From positions 40,640 through 104,639 of the forward strand of contig MU130443.1 of the NCBI GenBank assembly GCA_015039465.1: a stretch of DNA of 64,000 nt. The letters are read 5' to 3'. The stretch comes from Phlegmacium glaucopus (taxonomy: Eukaryota > Basidiomycota > Agaricomycetes > Agaricales > Cortinariaceae). Below, piece by piece: positions 1 through 11,942 of this stretch; position 1 is the stretch's first letter, and each line of letters begins with the position of its first letter. The notes beneath the pieces are model-generated. The model saw only the letters and a list, made by a program, of their open reading frames with translations, was not told where the DNA came from and made no database searches. The position numbers and the translations under genes were made by a program.

Positions 1-104
1 CGGTTGAACTCTTTCATTTCATTTCAGCTCGCATTTCAAGTCAGGTTTCTTTCAGTCCCTTGGATGAACCTATATCTTACTCATATCATATTCCAGTTAT
101 CGAA

Positions 105-551
105 ATGGCAACAAAGAGCGTCTCCAGCAACATTACACCCGCTATTGCGACGCTTGCGGCAGGCTCATCCACAAAGCAGTGCAGAAGTGTACCAAAGAGG
201 CGTACGTTTAAGCGTATGATCTATGGATTCGCTTTCTCCACGGATGAGCTGGAGGAGTGGGGCCGGCAGCGATTCGGCGATACAGATGATGAGAAGGTCC
301 TGGAGGGCTACATTAGTAAATCGATGGGACCTCTGTTCACTGGTTGTTACCGCTTGTGGCGACGGACGTCCATGCACTTCGTTACCTACAACACGGGCCC
401 TCGCCGCCACGAGTCGGATTGGTGTCTCACCTTTGCGGACAATCTCTCCCCCGACACTGCCACACCTCCTCCGAGAGAAATCATCGACAAGATGAAGGAG
501 AACTTACGCATCGAGCAAGAACCTCAATGGTATCGGTTCCACGGCGATTGA
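105..551 (+). CDS. Hypothetical protein, 148 aa (163 aa if it starts at 60)
   Basis: The frame is open from an ATG at 60 (MDEP...) or, in the same frame, 105 (MATKSVSS...) to a TGA at 549-551. I prefer 105 because the Ser/Thr-rich leader followed by a basic stretch (VPKRRTFKR) looks like a natural N-terminus; this is a judgement. The rest is a compact soluble-looking domain rich in Trp, Arg and acidic residues (DELEEWGRQRFG, GCYRLWRR), without signal peptide or membrane segment. I do not recognise the family. Just after the stop, 572-634 has good intron signals (GTACGT donor, CTAAT branch-like sequence, TTTTCCTAG acceptor), so either the 3' UTR is spliced or the gene model is incomplete. The CpG content is normal, as expected for a gene in this arm. 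Confidence 0.5.
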   Translation: MATKSVSSNITPAIATLAAGSSTKQCRSVPKRRTFKRMIYGFAFSTDELEEWGRQRFGDTDDEKVLEGYISKSMGPLFTGCYRLWRRTSMHFVTYNTGPRRHESDWCLTFADNLSPDTATPPPREIIDKMKENLRIEQEPQWYRFHGD

Positions 552-1511
552 AAGATAGCCAGCCAATCAAGGTACGTCGAGTGGCCCTTGCGGTTCCTTG
601 CTTTTGTGATCTAATAATCCAGTGCTTTTCCTAGGTCCGTAGTTCCGCCTACTTGTAGTGGGAGGGCAAGGTCGGGGTTGTATAGGACTACCAGAACCGT
701 GTTTGAGTCATATGTGTGTAATAAGCCAGCAGGTCACCCAGTTAATGTCTTTTGTCATCCAACTCTAAGCCACCAGTTTCATGAGCACCACGATGGTTAC
801 GAGTGAGTTGACGAGAATACTACTTCGCATTGGGATTGGCTTCCGATCTTCACCAATAGTTGGCAGGCTCCCAAGAGAACAGTCCTTCACGTCCGTTACA
901 AAGTGGAGGACGCTGGGTCTGCGCGCCTAAAATCACAGGAAAAGTGATGGCTACAACTGAGAAGTTACGGGAAACTACTGCTCTTCATCGGTACTAAGAG
1001 AACTGATACGAGAAATGTTGCCAGTATATATTTTCCACTCTCTGCCTGAGGGCCGTCACCAGTTGTTGAAGGGAAAGAGGATGAACAGGTCCACCGCCTT
1101 TATGTCTTGAACGATGTGGCAACCGCTTGCGACAATTCCCAAGACTTTGAGATCATGAAAACAGAATAACTGCAAGCTTGTTGTCGTGATCGCGTAGCGG
1201 GGGTAGCGCGGCTAGGGATCATGACCCCAGCAGTTGTGGTTGGAAGCAGTTGGAAGCTAATGTGCGTGGCAGCGCGTGGTCACATAACCCTGAACTTTTC
1301 CCGTCATAGAACCGGGTTCCAAGGGTAAGGAGATTTTTCGTAGGCCTCTGCGCCTTCTCGAACCTTGTTTGGCTACGCCACCAAAGGCTCGTTGCCGATG
1401 TTTGTGGTGTCCCAAATCTGCCAAAAAATAAATTCCAAATAAGAAAGGAGGAAGGAGGACCTCCATCTTCAATCACTCCTCTCTAGTTGCGTATTCTATC
1501 CAGAGGTTTCT
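552..1511. other. Intergenic, no gene recognised
   Basis: Apart from the possible 3' UTR intron at 572-634, I see no sustained coding signal here. Short open frames on the minus strand around 1219-1476 have no recognisable domain and overlap nothing conserved. Confidence 0.5.
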
Positions 1512-2424
1512 ACAGACATACTTAGTGCTTATAAAGGTCAATCTTGTGTCGCTGGTTCTCGCATCTTTGTGCAAGAGGGGATTTACGACCTGTCAATGCC
1601 TCCAAACATGAGTCACTGCTATTGCCGCAGACCTCACCTCGAAAACTGGTGATCCATTTGGTCAAGGAACTGAACACGGTCCACAGGTATCGAAAATCCA
1701 GTTCGACGTATGTCTTCCATCCTTTTTCTTATGGACCATGGTTTGGTTTAACCTTTGTTTTTCAATCAGCAAATCATGGGTTACATTGATTCCGGCAAAG
1801 CAGCAGGCGCTACTGTCCACCACGGTGGTGAACCTCACGGAAACGAAGGATACTTTATCAAACCCACCATCTTTACAGATGTTCATCCCGACATGAAGAT
1901 TGTCAAGGAAGAAATTTTCGGTCCTGTAGCTGTTATTGTCAAGTTCAAAGATGAAGCTGAAGTCGTGGAGATACGACTTATGGATTGGCTGCTCATATAT
2001 TTTCTGATAATATTAGTAGGGCGATTAGGGTGGCTCACGCTGTGGAGGCTGGGTCTACATGGGTCCGTTTTGCTTTTTTTAAATATTTTATTCTTGTCTG
2101 AACCGATCATGGCATTACAGGTCAATTGCGCTCAGACTACGGAGATAAATGTTCCATTTGGAGGATATAAACAGTCTGGGATAGGGCGCGAGTTGGGAGA
2201 ATATGCACTTGACACGTTTGTTTTTTTGTCTTACTTCGATTTACGGTAAAGACGATAATTCTATTTTTTTTTCAGATACACCCAAGTTAAAGCTGTTCAT
2301 GTTAATATCGGACAGAAGCTGTGAAAAAACACATTGCACAGCGAAGCTCTAACTACTGAAATTGATCGATAATGGACCCAAAAATATGAATGTAATTGAC
2401 ACTCTGTTGAACCTCAAATTTAAA
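1512..2424 (+). pseudogene. Aldehyde dehydrogenase pseudogene, copy 1 (C-terminal part)
   Basis: Exons 1537-1707, 1770-about 2060, about 2129-2217 and 2276-2324 encode the C-terminal half of a class 1/2-type aldehyde dehydrogenase (NAD(P)-dependent oxidation of aldehydes). The active-site cysteine lies in GQSCVAGSRIFVQEGIYD; EEIFGPV and PFGGYKQSGIGRELGEYAL follow. The frame ends at TGA 2322-2324. Compared with the inverted copy at 9041-10236 it has lost about 10 bases near 1970, where VVEMANNTTYGL becomes VVEIRLMDWL, a frameshift. The segment after IYD is also scrambled. Everything upstream of an intron just before 1537 is missing. Introns are kept, so it arose by DNA duplication and not by reverse transcription. 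Similarity to copy 2 continues past the stop to about 2424. I consider it dead. Confidence 0.85.
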
Positions 2425-3059
2425 ATTTTGAGGGCTTTTTATGGTGATAAATGAAACGTTTCGATGAACCAAGATATTACATAACTTTCACTGTTATAAA
2501 CTATTGCGAAATCCCCTCTGACAAGTAGGCGCAGGTGGATCACATTGGAATTCCAAGGTCGTTGAAGTCGTTGAAAACTCTCATCCTGCTACATACATAT
2601 AATACCTCCTGGTCTTGAGCCTTTCATGCTACGCCTGAATGCCTTAGCGCGGCATTTGCCGGAACTTATGACTCTCCAACGTATTCTATCCTGGAGAAAA
2701 AAAAAACCTTGCAACCAAGGTGTTTATTTTGGAGATGTTGGTTGGAAAGAAAAAAAAAGAAATCAATCAAACAATCAAAACTAAAAAAACAAACATTGTA
2801 ATGATGAAAATGTAAAAACTGAGAAAAAAGAAAAAGAATTAAGAGTAAAAACAAAGAACACAGTAACAAATTGAATTGAGAGAGGTTTTTTTTTTACAAA
2901 AATGAGCTTCGTCATAAACAGAAATGAAACTGATGAAATTTTTGAAAGACAACAAGGTACAGCTTCGAGAGATAGGCCTAAAGAGAGTGGGGTCGAAAGG
3001 ACAAAGCTCAAGGGTCGAGGAACGTCAAACACTTTTTCCTCCCTCCATCACATCCATCA
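2425..3059. other. Intergenic between the ALDH pseudogene and ATG4
   Basis: AT-rich spacer with A- and T-runs (about 2690-2900) lying 3' of both neighbouring genes. I see no gene, tRNA or repeat in it. Confidence 0.5.
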
Positions 3060-6000
3060 TCAATCATCAGGAAGAATACCTTTCACTCCTCCACTCTGCG
3101 TCCTCCCACCATCTCTCGCTCTCGCCGTATGCATCCTTTTCTCAGTAGTAGTACCCCCCGCAGCAATTGGTTTACCTTGCCCACTACGATCTTGAAAAGC
3201 AGCGTGGTGCGGGGTAAACGCCGAAGGGTCGTCAACTGGAGTTACAGGAAATGGATAATGTTGTTGTTCCGTTGGCTGCTGCTGCTGTTGAGTCGAAAGT
3301 TTGATTGGTGGAACCGGAACAGGTATCTGTTTCTTGCTCTTTTTCGTCTTGACGACAGAGTTGTTTAAAGTAGAACCGTTCTTCTGCGATGATGATGATG
3401 AGGGCTTCGTCTTTGACAAAGGAGGTGTCGCCGGGGGTGAGGAAGATGATGAGATAGGAGGATTGCCTTTCGTAGGGACAGGCGGCGGTGGCGGTAGTGA
3501 TTGCTGTTGCTGTTGCTGTTGCTGTTGTGGAGGTTTTGGAAGTGGTCGAGGTCGGCTAGTAGGCGTAGGCGAAGGCAAAGATGGATCTACCCAATCATCT
3601 TCAATATCATCTCCATCTCCATCATCATCGTCCTCGTCTTCTTCATCCTCAAAATCACGATACTCATTCCTTTCCTCCTGTCCACCTTTCCGCGAGGAAG
3701 GTACGACGATATCGAATTTAGAATTCGGTCCAGGTGTAACAGGATCCACAGGTTCATCTTCCGTATCCACATCATCACTTTTCGGACTCCTGTATCGATG
3801 ATGGCGATGATGAGTGCTACCAGCACTAGCACTTGATGTGGAAGCTGACCCAGAGTAAGTGTCGAAGAATTTTTCTGAATCAAGTTCTTCCTCTTCTCCT
3901 ACTCTTCCTTCGACATCTACTTCCAATTCAACCACTTCACCCTCTTCATCCTCCTCTGCCTCGTTGTCGTTGTCGTCAACACCACCGACAGCTGCATCAT
4001 CCTCATCCTCATCTTCATCGTCGAGATCCATATCATCAGGCTCCGAGATGGACTCCAAACCCATATTATCGTCAGAATCAGAAGGCCACGTCGGTTGTTC
4101 ATCTTGTACAGAAAATATCGTCCTCGGAAGCTGTAACTTCGAATCAGCCTTTTTAGCCCAGAAATAAGAAAGGAATGACACGTACATCCGCAGCCCTCTT
4201 CTTAAAATCCCACCAATCCTTCTCATCTCTGCACAAAAACCCAATCAACATACTAGGATCCAAGCTACTCATCGACATCTTCCTCACTCGCTCACAATGG
4301 AACGTCTTCAGCTCCGCTGCACTATACGCCGTACAATAATGGAGTTGGACAGGATCCAATCCTCGACGTATGGAATCATTTGGAACGCTATCACCATCCC
4401 TGCCACCACCCGCACTACCGGTAAACATACCGAATTCTTTCGGATCCATGTCAACTTCGGGAGATCCAGATTGACTCCCACTCCCACTAGCAGACGCAGA
4501 CCGCCTCCATCTCCCATCCAACTGCTGATAAGAAGGTGGAGGACTCCTCGAATGTGGTGAATGAGAATAGGAATACGAATGGATATATGAATGATCGTAG
4601 CCTCCTGATGACGAATTCGTATCTGCGGACGACGAACCCGTCGTCGTAGTCGTGCTTGAGAACTGGTGTTGTAAAGGAGATGGGGAGACAGGGGCATGAT
4701 AAGAGAAATTCGATGAACCGGTACGAGTGGAAGATGGTGAAGGAGGTACTCGTTGAGGATTATTAGGAAGTGAAGAACGTTGGTGCTGCTGCTGCTGTTT
4801 TCGATGTTGTTGCTGGTGCGGTGGTCGGGCAGAATCTGGCTCCCGTTCCGAATCCGACACAGCTCCCATATCTCGTTGTTCACCAGCAGTATCAGTAGCC
4901 CCAGCCACAACACTCGGAGGAGGTCTTAATGGAATCGCCGGTCTCGGATTATGAGGATCCAAGTAGAACAAGTTATCCGCTTGTGATCCGACAAAGTAAT
5001 ATGATGAACTAGGCCTTCCACCAGCTATCCCAACCGATTGAGGAAACGTATACAAAAGCTATTATCAAAATCAAGATAATCAACGTATCCAACTAGAAGT
5101 AAAATTGGAAAAGATTTACCTTGATAGTATCATAATAAATAGGATTAACACCCTCAATACCCAATCGGATACCAAGGAGGAGTAGGACAGGCCTATCACC
5201 CCAAGTATTGCGCGAATGACGTCTTTGTGGTGAACGAACGTTCATATCCCCATGCGAAGCAGCGAATACATGCGTTTGATAAAGCGTGCTGTCACTTGCT
5301 ACAGCTATAGCCAAACCACAATCCGGAAAAGAACTGACAAGGGTCCTAAAAAGACATCAGAAGTAAGAAGAAAAAGGAGACGAAAAAAACGCACTTGAGA
5401 GCACCAGCAGCTACACTAGGTCCAAACCACTGCCCAACGTCTGTTCCCAGCTCTTTACCAGCCAACGCCATCCTATGAACGCTAAAGGGAGCTTCTTCGA
5501 CAGGAGTATCCAAGAACCAAGTCAAGATCTGGACATAAGTGGCATAATCAGCCGTATGTACTGGATATGGAGGTCGTCTCCAATCTATTATGATAATGAG
5601 AAAAAATATATACCAAAAAAGTGAATACATACCTCTTCCAAGATGCATATGAATCAGAGCATTCGCCAACAAACTTTGTCCGGTGCGCAGCATACATCCC
5701 CACCCCGAATCGCTGGACCATGTCTTCTCACCACCAACGACAGCCACCCAATTCCAAGGTCTTGATTTCACGGTGGTAGGACTACTAGCAGTGCTAACGC
5801 CTTCATCAAGCTCGCTATTACTCCCGCCATCACTACTACAGAGATCAGCCAGTCGGACGTCCTTGATTGGTACTGGGAAATGAGATCGATAGGTAAGCCA
5901 AATACGAGAAGTAAAGTCGATATAAAACACCGGTGGCCAATTAGCCGCTGGGTTGTGTATTTTGGGAGATGATGAGTTGGTGGATTGGGAGAGTTCGCTT

Positions 6001-6851
6001 GATGCGACTGACGATGTGGATGAACGAAAAGAGGGAGGAGAGACTGAATTACGGCGGAAAGGCAAACCAAGACTACCACCACCACCAGTGTTGTTGTTGC
6101 TAGGGGAAGTCGCGACTACGTTAGGTAAGGCAGGTAAAGGAGGTTCGTAGCCTGGATGTTGAACCCCTAAAAGCCAAATCGGATCGGAGCATTTATCGGG
6201 TGTCGCATCGCTATCCAGGAGATACCTCATAGCCTTATCTAAATGACCTTTGCCATGCTTTGCAGCAGTAAGCAAAGCGGAAGGACCTTTCCCCTTTGGA
6301 GAAGCTGAATGATATGCCAGCAAATTGGGTAGATCGGTGGAAGACGAGCTGAATGTGTGTGAGAACCAGCCTGAAAGTCTGGTGGGAAGGTCGCCTATAC
6401 GTGAAGTAGAGGAGGTAGAGGCGTAGAGTTGAGAAGGTGAATAAAGTGAATCGGGAGCTGAAACAGCAGGTCGTTCGGAGCGAGTACGTGGTCTGGGTAT
6501 AGCGACTGGCTCGACGATTACTGGGGCTTCATCTACATCTGCAGGAGGTGTGTAGGCAGAAGGAGGAGGAGGAGTTGCGGACGACGGTTTTCTATCCCTT
6601 TCCTTGTCTTTATCTTTGATTCCAAGAAATTTACTTGTTTTCCGTGTTTTAGCGATTGGAATAGAAGACTGAGGAAGTTCTGGGGATGGAGGCGCTGCTG
6701 AACTGGTACTGGTACTTGGATTGCCAGCGGGTTCAGTCACTGACCGGGACCTATCGCGATTTCCTTGTTTCTGAAGGAATTTGGGTAGTTTTGATGTGGT
6801 TGAAAGAGAAGGAGAAGGCGATGGCGTGTGTCGTGGGTGCTTTGTTGACAT
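3060..6851 (-). CDS. ATG4: Autophagy cysteine protease ATG4, about 1,198 aa, five exons
   Basis: Exons are 6851-5633, 5584-5395, 5345-5120, 5058-4186 and 4148-3060; all GT-AG junctions keep frame. ATG4 cleaves the C-terminus of the ubiquitin-like Atg8 and releases Atg8 from its lipid anchor during autophagy. Seen here: a Ser/Pro-rich N-tail, then [13 protein letters not shown], the catalytic Cys386 in [19 protein letters not shown], and Asp579 and His581 in [28 protein letters not shown] is typical of the C-lobe. Residues about 837-1198 are a low-complexity tail with long acidic runs, a poly-Gln run and Pro/Ser tracts. Human and budding-yeast ATG4 are about 400-500 aa; such long forms are known from Cryptococcus-type fungi. 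The last intron (4185-4149, 37 nt) is unusually short but needed, because without it the frame stops after FLFLG. The gene is flanked by two inverted ALDH pseudogenes. Confidence 0.93.
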
Positions 6852-9040
6852 GGAGTGCTAAAGGTAACCCGAGATCAACCTTTGAACGTGGATGTCGTGA
6901 GATAAGGTTCGTCGTTGCTCCCTTGTTTGGATTCAACAAACAACAAACGAGGAACGCTCGTACTACGATCATACCCACCACCCTTCGTCCTGCCTTTCCA
7001 TTTGGATATCTACATGTCCCACATTTCGAATACGTTCCTGGGAGAAGAAAACTTGTAATTCTGGATCCACATTTGAAGGTTGGAACAGTGGCACGCATTA
7101 CAGACCAAATGGTACTTGTTAATTCACCATCCTGATAATCTTTTCCCCACCCTAGAGCACCTCAGCATCGTAGTATAAAACCAGAAAATATTCTCCTCCG
7201 CCCCTCGGATCTATCGCTTATCAGCCTCATCGACTTTTGGAATTGCTCGAAAACCTGATAATTCAACCTATTCATCGGCACAATCCAGTCGAGAACAATC
7301 GAATGGTTATCGGCACGTTGCATTGGTGCGATGTCAACGCACATCTGGGCTTATGTCTGTCTGATTTCGCAAATGGAGATCTCAGATCTCAGACCTGACG
7401 ACGACCTTGCCTACGTCGTGCTTTACTTGCTCATGGGCGATCTTCCATAGCGCATCTCTGCTCCCCCACGAGTCAACTAAGAGCGCGATGATGCCTCAAA
7501 TCAGGTGTTCACTGCCCCGACAATCCCTGCGGCCATTCCAGGCGACTTGCTTGATTTTTCTCGAACCGCGAAGAGCGATATAATGAATGAACGTACAGCA
7601 TATGCTATCCATGATTATAAATTTATCATCTTCATTCTTCTGAATAAGTAAAACACATCATACTATCATGGAACTCCAGCAAATGCGAAGTTTCCAGGGC
7701 CACCCACACAAAGTCATACAAGGCGGGTGTTATGTCCGCACTGCTAAAAGAAGCCCCATGCAAAAGTCATATTCCTCCCTGATCTCTGAACATATTCACG
7801 CCATAAGTATCAGTGGACAGTATATTCTCAGAATAAAAATCAGATTTACACAAAACAACCAACTGGGGAGGATAGCATTGGGGTCAGAGGGATTTTGTCG
7901 AATCTCAAGAACTTGGATGGGGCCTGCATTGCCCTAATAAAAGAACGTATAGACACTATACCGTACCACAATATAGAATAACAAAAATAGAAAGCCAACT
8001 TGTCATCCCGGATCATAAATGCTGAGTTCGCTCTACCGGGATTCCTTTATATACATACGATGTCATAAGAAGTACGTTCAGCAGCAGCATAATAATACTG
8101 CCACCCGACCAGGATCATCACTTGGTATATCTGCCAAATATCGATCTCTATCAATACAGGTACGGCGAACGATAATCTGGAGAAAGCGGATAGAACGTGC
8201 CTAGATGTGCCTAGTGATAAACATAATTAACATATGGGCGATTTTTTCGCCATTTGAAGGCATCCGAACGGACAATCACCTTCTCACCTGACAGTTCACG
8301 TTCATCTTTTTATGGGTTACGAGCGTGCACAGGAACAGGCACGCTTTCAACCATTGTTCCTGATATGTATAATAACCCGTTTTGCGTGCCATCACCTGCC
8401 GTTGCTTGCATGGCAAGGGCGGTCCCGGGATTTTTAGTCCATGACTCGAGGTGCCCGCCAAAGCCTTAAAAATGTTTTCTAATGATAGCACTTTGAAGAC
8501 ACATTTCCTGTTGCTAATAGACAGCCTTTCTGACCTTGTATCATCATAACCTAGCTATATATATTTACCTTTGAAGAAAATTGATTTATGTTTTTCAGTG
8601 ATACAAGATTGTTAAAAAACATATGGAGAGTCAAAAAAACATATGAAGACCACATCCCATCAAAACATACCTAATTTGGATACAAACATACCTCTTTTGG
8701 CAGGGGGTACCCCTAAAAGATCTTTAAAAAAATTACCTGTTGCAGTTATTAAAATTCCTGGACTATCTTACCGCATGGCATAAGTATATGAGTCCTTGTT
8801 ACTCCACAACCATAGTATAATGAAATTGCAGCTGCCATATCTAGGACAAATTTGGAGGATTGTGAGTTAGTATATCATGTTCTGGCCCGACTAAATCTCA
8901 AGGCTAGTATTGGCTGTGAGGTATATATTTAGTAAACAGCTGAATTCAGAGATGCATTTCATTAGGAATACAATCCATGAATGACATGCGACGCGTGCGT
9001 AAGCATAATTCATAAAGGAAGCTGGTTTTGTGTTTCATTT
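6852..9040. other. Intergenic, includes the ATG4 promoter side
   Basis: About 2.2 kb upstream of ATG4 and downstream of ALDH copy 2. An 89-codon frame at 7668-7937 (+, MELQQMRSFQGHPHK...) has an AT-rich leader upstream but no domain I know, and could be chance. Other short frames look random. No repeat or RNA gene was recognised. Confidence 0.45.
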
Positions 9041-9125
9041 GAGGTTCAACGTTCAACAATTACATTGAGATTTTATGAACCCATTATCGATCAATTTTCA
9101 GTAGTTAGAGCTTCGGTAGTCGTTT

Positions 9126-10236
9126 TTACAGCTTCTGTCCAATATTGACATGAACTGCTTTAACTTGAGTGTATCTGAAAAAATTAACATATCATCAAGT
9201 CCCACCCTAAATCAAAGTAAGATAAAAAAACGAACGTGTCAAGTGCATACTCTCCCAACTCGCGGCCTATCACAGACTGTTTATATCCTCCAAACGGAAC
9301 ATTCCACTCTGCACTCTGTGCGCAATTGACCTATAAATCCCATGATCAGGTCAGCCAAGAATAAAATATCTAACAAAGCAAAAAGACGGACCCATACAGT
9401 CCCAGCCTCCACGGCGTGGGCTACCCTAATCGCCCTGCTCACATTTTCAGTAAATAAGGGAGCAGCCAATCCATAAGTCGTATTGTTCGCCATCTCCACA
9501 ACTTCAGCTTCATCTTTGAACTTGATAATAACAGCTACAGGCCCGAAGATTTCTTCCTTGACAATCTTCATATCAGGATGAATATCCGTGAAGATGGTGG
9601 GTTTGATAAAGTATCCTTCGTTTCTGTGAGGTTCGCCACCGTGGTGGACGGTAGCGCCTGCTGCTTTGCCGGAATCAATGTAACCCATGACGCGCTGATG
9701 AAGGAAGAGTTAGAACAGTCCATAGGAAAAGGATGGAAGACATACGTCGAATCGTATTGTCGATACTTGTGGGCCGTGTTCAGTTCCTTGACCAAATGGA
9801 TCACCAGTTTTCGAGGTAAGGTCTGCGGCAATAGCAGTGAATTTCGTTAAAAACTGATCATAAATCCCCTCTTGCACAAAGATGCGAGAACCAGCGACAC
9901 AAGATTGACCTTGTATAATCAGTAAGTATGGTGTGTAGACGTTCAAAGATAGAATACGTACCCATGTTGAAGCTAATCGAGAAGAAAAAGAAAAGTTAGC
10001 GTGTTGTGAAACAGGTGACTGAGAGACATACAAGATTCCAAAGGAAGCCCATTTGATAGCTTGATCTAGGTCAGCATCATAAAATATCACACAAGGACTC
10101 TTTCCGCCCAACTCCAACGTTACCACCTTCAAATTGGACCCTGCCGAAGCCTTCAAGATTTTGCGACCAGTGCTTCCAGTGAACGCAATCTTCTCAATAA
10201 GCGGATGTTCGCTGATAGCTTGTCCAACGGTGGCGC
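9126..10236 (-). pseudogene. Aldehyde dehydrogenase, copy 2, 5'-truncated but with intact C-terminal exons
   Basis: Six exons join in frame: 10236-10032, 9972-9962 (an 11-nt micro-exon), 9909-9746, 9694-9392, 9330-9236 and 9174-9126 (TAA). They give about 274 residues of an NAD(P)-aldehyde dehydrogenase: FTGSTGRKI, LELGGKSPCVIF with the catalytic Glu, FNMGQSCVAGSR with the catalytic Cys, EEIFGPV, and a C-terminal YTQVKAVHVNIGQKL. The N-terminal half (about 220 residues, most of the NAD-binding fold) is absent; the sequence upstream of 10240 is unrelated. Two residues seem lost in GSTGRKI, and QSVIGREL has Val where copy 1 has Gly. It is probably a pseudogene despite the clean splicing. Homology with copy 1 extends beyond the stop to about 9041. 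The intron boundaries and micro-exon could be used to model the intact parent gene elsewhere. Confidence 0.85.
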
Positions 10237-10259
10237 CTTTAAAGAGGAAAAAAGAACTC

Positions 10260-11942
10260 ATTATCAGCGAAACCTGATCACCGTCATAGTGAATGGGACG
10301 ATTATACCATAACCGTTTACGATCAAACGAGGCCTCAGTACTAAGTAGGTCACGACATAACTTCAAGTTTTCTCGAACCGTGGATTCAATTATCCCAGCC
10401 ACCATAAACTTCGTATCGGTCCACGCCCGCGGCCTGCCTGCACCTTGTTCCTTCAAAAATTCGACATTCTCCTTCCAACTGTGCCTCAACCTCGTAAAGC
10501 CTAGCGGTATTAATACCGTATTATACGGCGTGTGTAATCGAATGCGTGAAATCAAGGCAGTGGCGGAATATGGAAAGTATACCAAACTCACTATTATTTT
10601 TTTCAAGCAAGTATAAAACCAGTATGGTCGTAGATGGTCGTTCCACAGCAGATTTACGATGAAAATAGACCAGGTCACCAATTTCTTACGTCCAGCCGGT
10701 CCGAGTCACCTGTATTCCGGGCCACATCCCTTCCGTCTTTGCACGTGACAATTATTGTACACCTCTTACTACGCCGCGTTAGTTTGTTTAACGCGATGGT
10801 CCAGAAATTGAAGCTCATGGTTCCTGACGAGCAGTTCAACATTGAATCCCTTCAGTTTGACGACTGTTCTGTGTTGCAATGTACATCTCAATCCAATCTC
10901 CACCTCCTCTTGGGAACGGACGACTTATAGTCTTGAACTCGTTTAGTTTGACATACCAACAATTCTCTTAGTTACCTCGCTCCTGCCTGGCCACTTTCGG
11001 GATATTTCAAGGACTTGAAGATGATGATGAATAACCTTCAAAGGTATATCCCGTTGAGTACGAGTTATTTAATGATGAATATTAATTCTTACGACTACAG
11101 ACCAGGTCACTCACACCCAGCAAGAAAGGACTTTTGAGCCAATATGCTCAACCTTTCACCCGAGCGTCCTTGTCGCAACTTGCCTTAATGAATGGAGAGT
11201 TCAACGCTGGCGGCCTATGTTCTGCATTCCAAGGCGCCCAAGCCAAGACTTTCCTCTCAGTCCATCATGTGTAACATTCGCTGGTAGCTTGAGGTTTGCC
11301 TGAGGCCAATCGTCACTTCCATGTATACGACAACGATACTTGAACGCCACGTTGTGCCACTGATGTCAGTATCATTTCCGTATTTCCGTTCCTGACAGCT
11401 GACGAGCTTGTCACAACAAAATCAGATTTATCAACGAGATGCGGACTTGCGCCAAATCTCCGTATCGGAGCCGTGCTCCAGAATCCAAGACGGACGCGCA
11501 GGCTAAACATTGGAAGGGATGTTAGATGGTAGTATACGACTTCAAGCTCAAGGTGTTGAACCACACTCTAACGATATCCGATCCCAATCCGATTCCCAGT
11601 GAGCACAGCCCATTAAGCGGTTCTTATAAGTATACATTGCCGTCCTATTAATACATGCCCATATAGACGACAACGGGTGCTGAGTCACTCAATTTCGCGT
11701 TGTTCTGAAAACTCTCTGCCTGATTTTCGCGTTGGTAATTGCTAATACCAGCTCATTTCTCCGCTTACTCACCTTTATGATACATCTTATAGTTCTCGAG
11801 TGGTCAATCGAATGAATACTTGTTATCCTCTCAGTTAGAGTAAGGGTATTCTTTCTAGCTTCCTGGCGCGTACGAAGACTCAATGGGGTTTCTCAGCCTT
11901 TCAACACCCTAACAAATCCTAGTTCCAACCTTTGACACCGTC
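10260..11942. other. Gene-poor stretch with possible degraded gene remains (+)
   Basis: Plus-strand pieces look like exon relics. At 10796-10930 there is a frame beginning MVQKLKLMVPDEQFN. At about 10974-11040 YLAPAWPLSGYFKDL is followed by a plausible intron (GTATAT...CTACAG to 11100). At about 11101-11271 a frame contains GLLSQYAQPFTRASL. They do not splice into one frame as read, so I call this a decayed gene of unknown type at low confidence. The minus frame upstream of ALDH copy 2 (10260-10680) is not dehydrogenase sequence. Nothing is recognised from 11,300 to 11,940. Confidence 0.3.

Noticed and set aside
3301..3801. Plus-strand frame with poly-Cys/poly-Ser opposite ATG4 exon 5
   Set aside because: It is the antisense reading of the poly-Gln and acidic repeats of ATG4.
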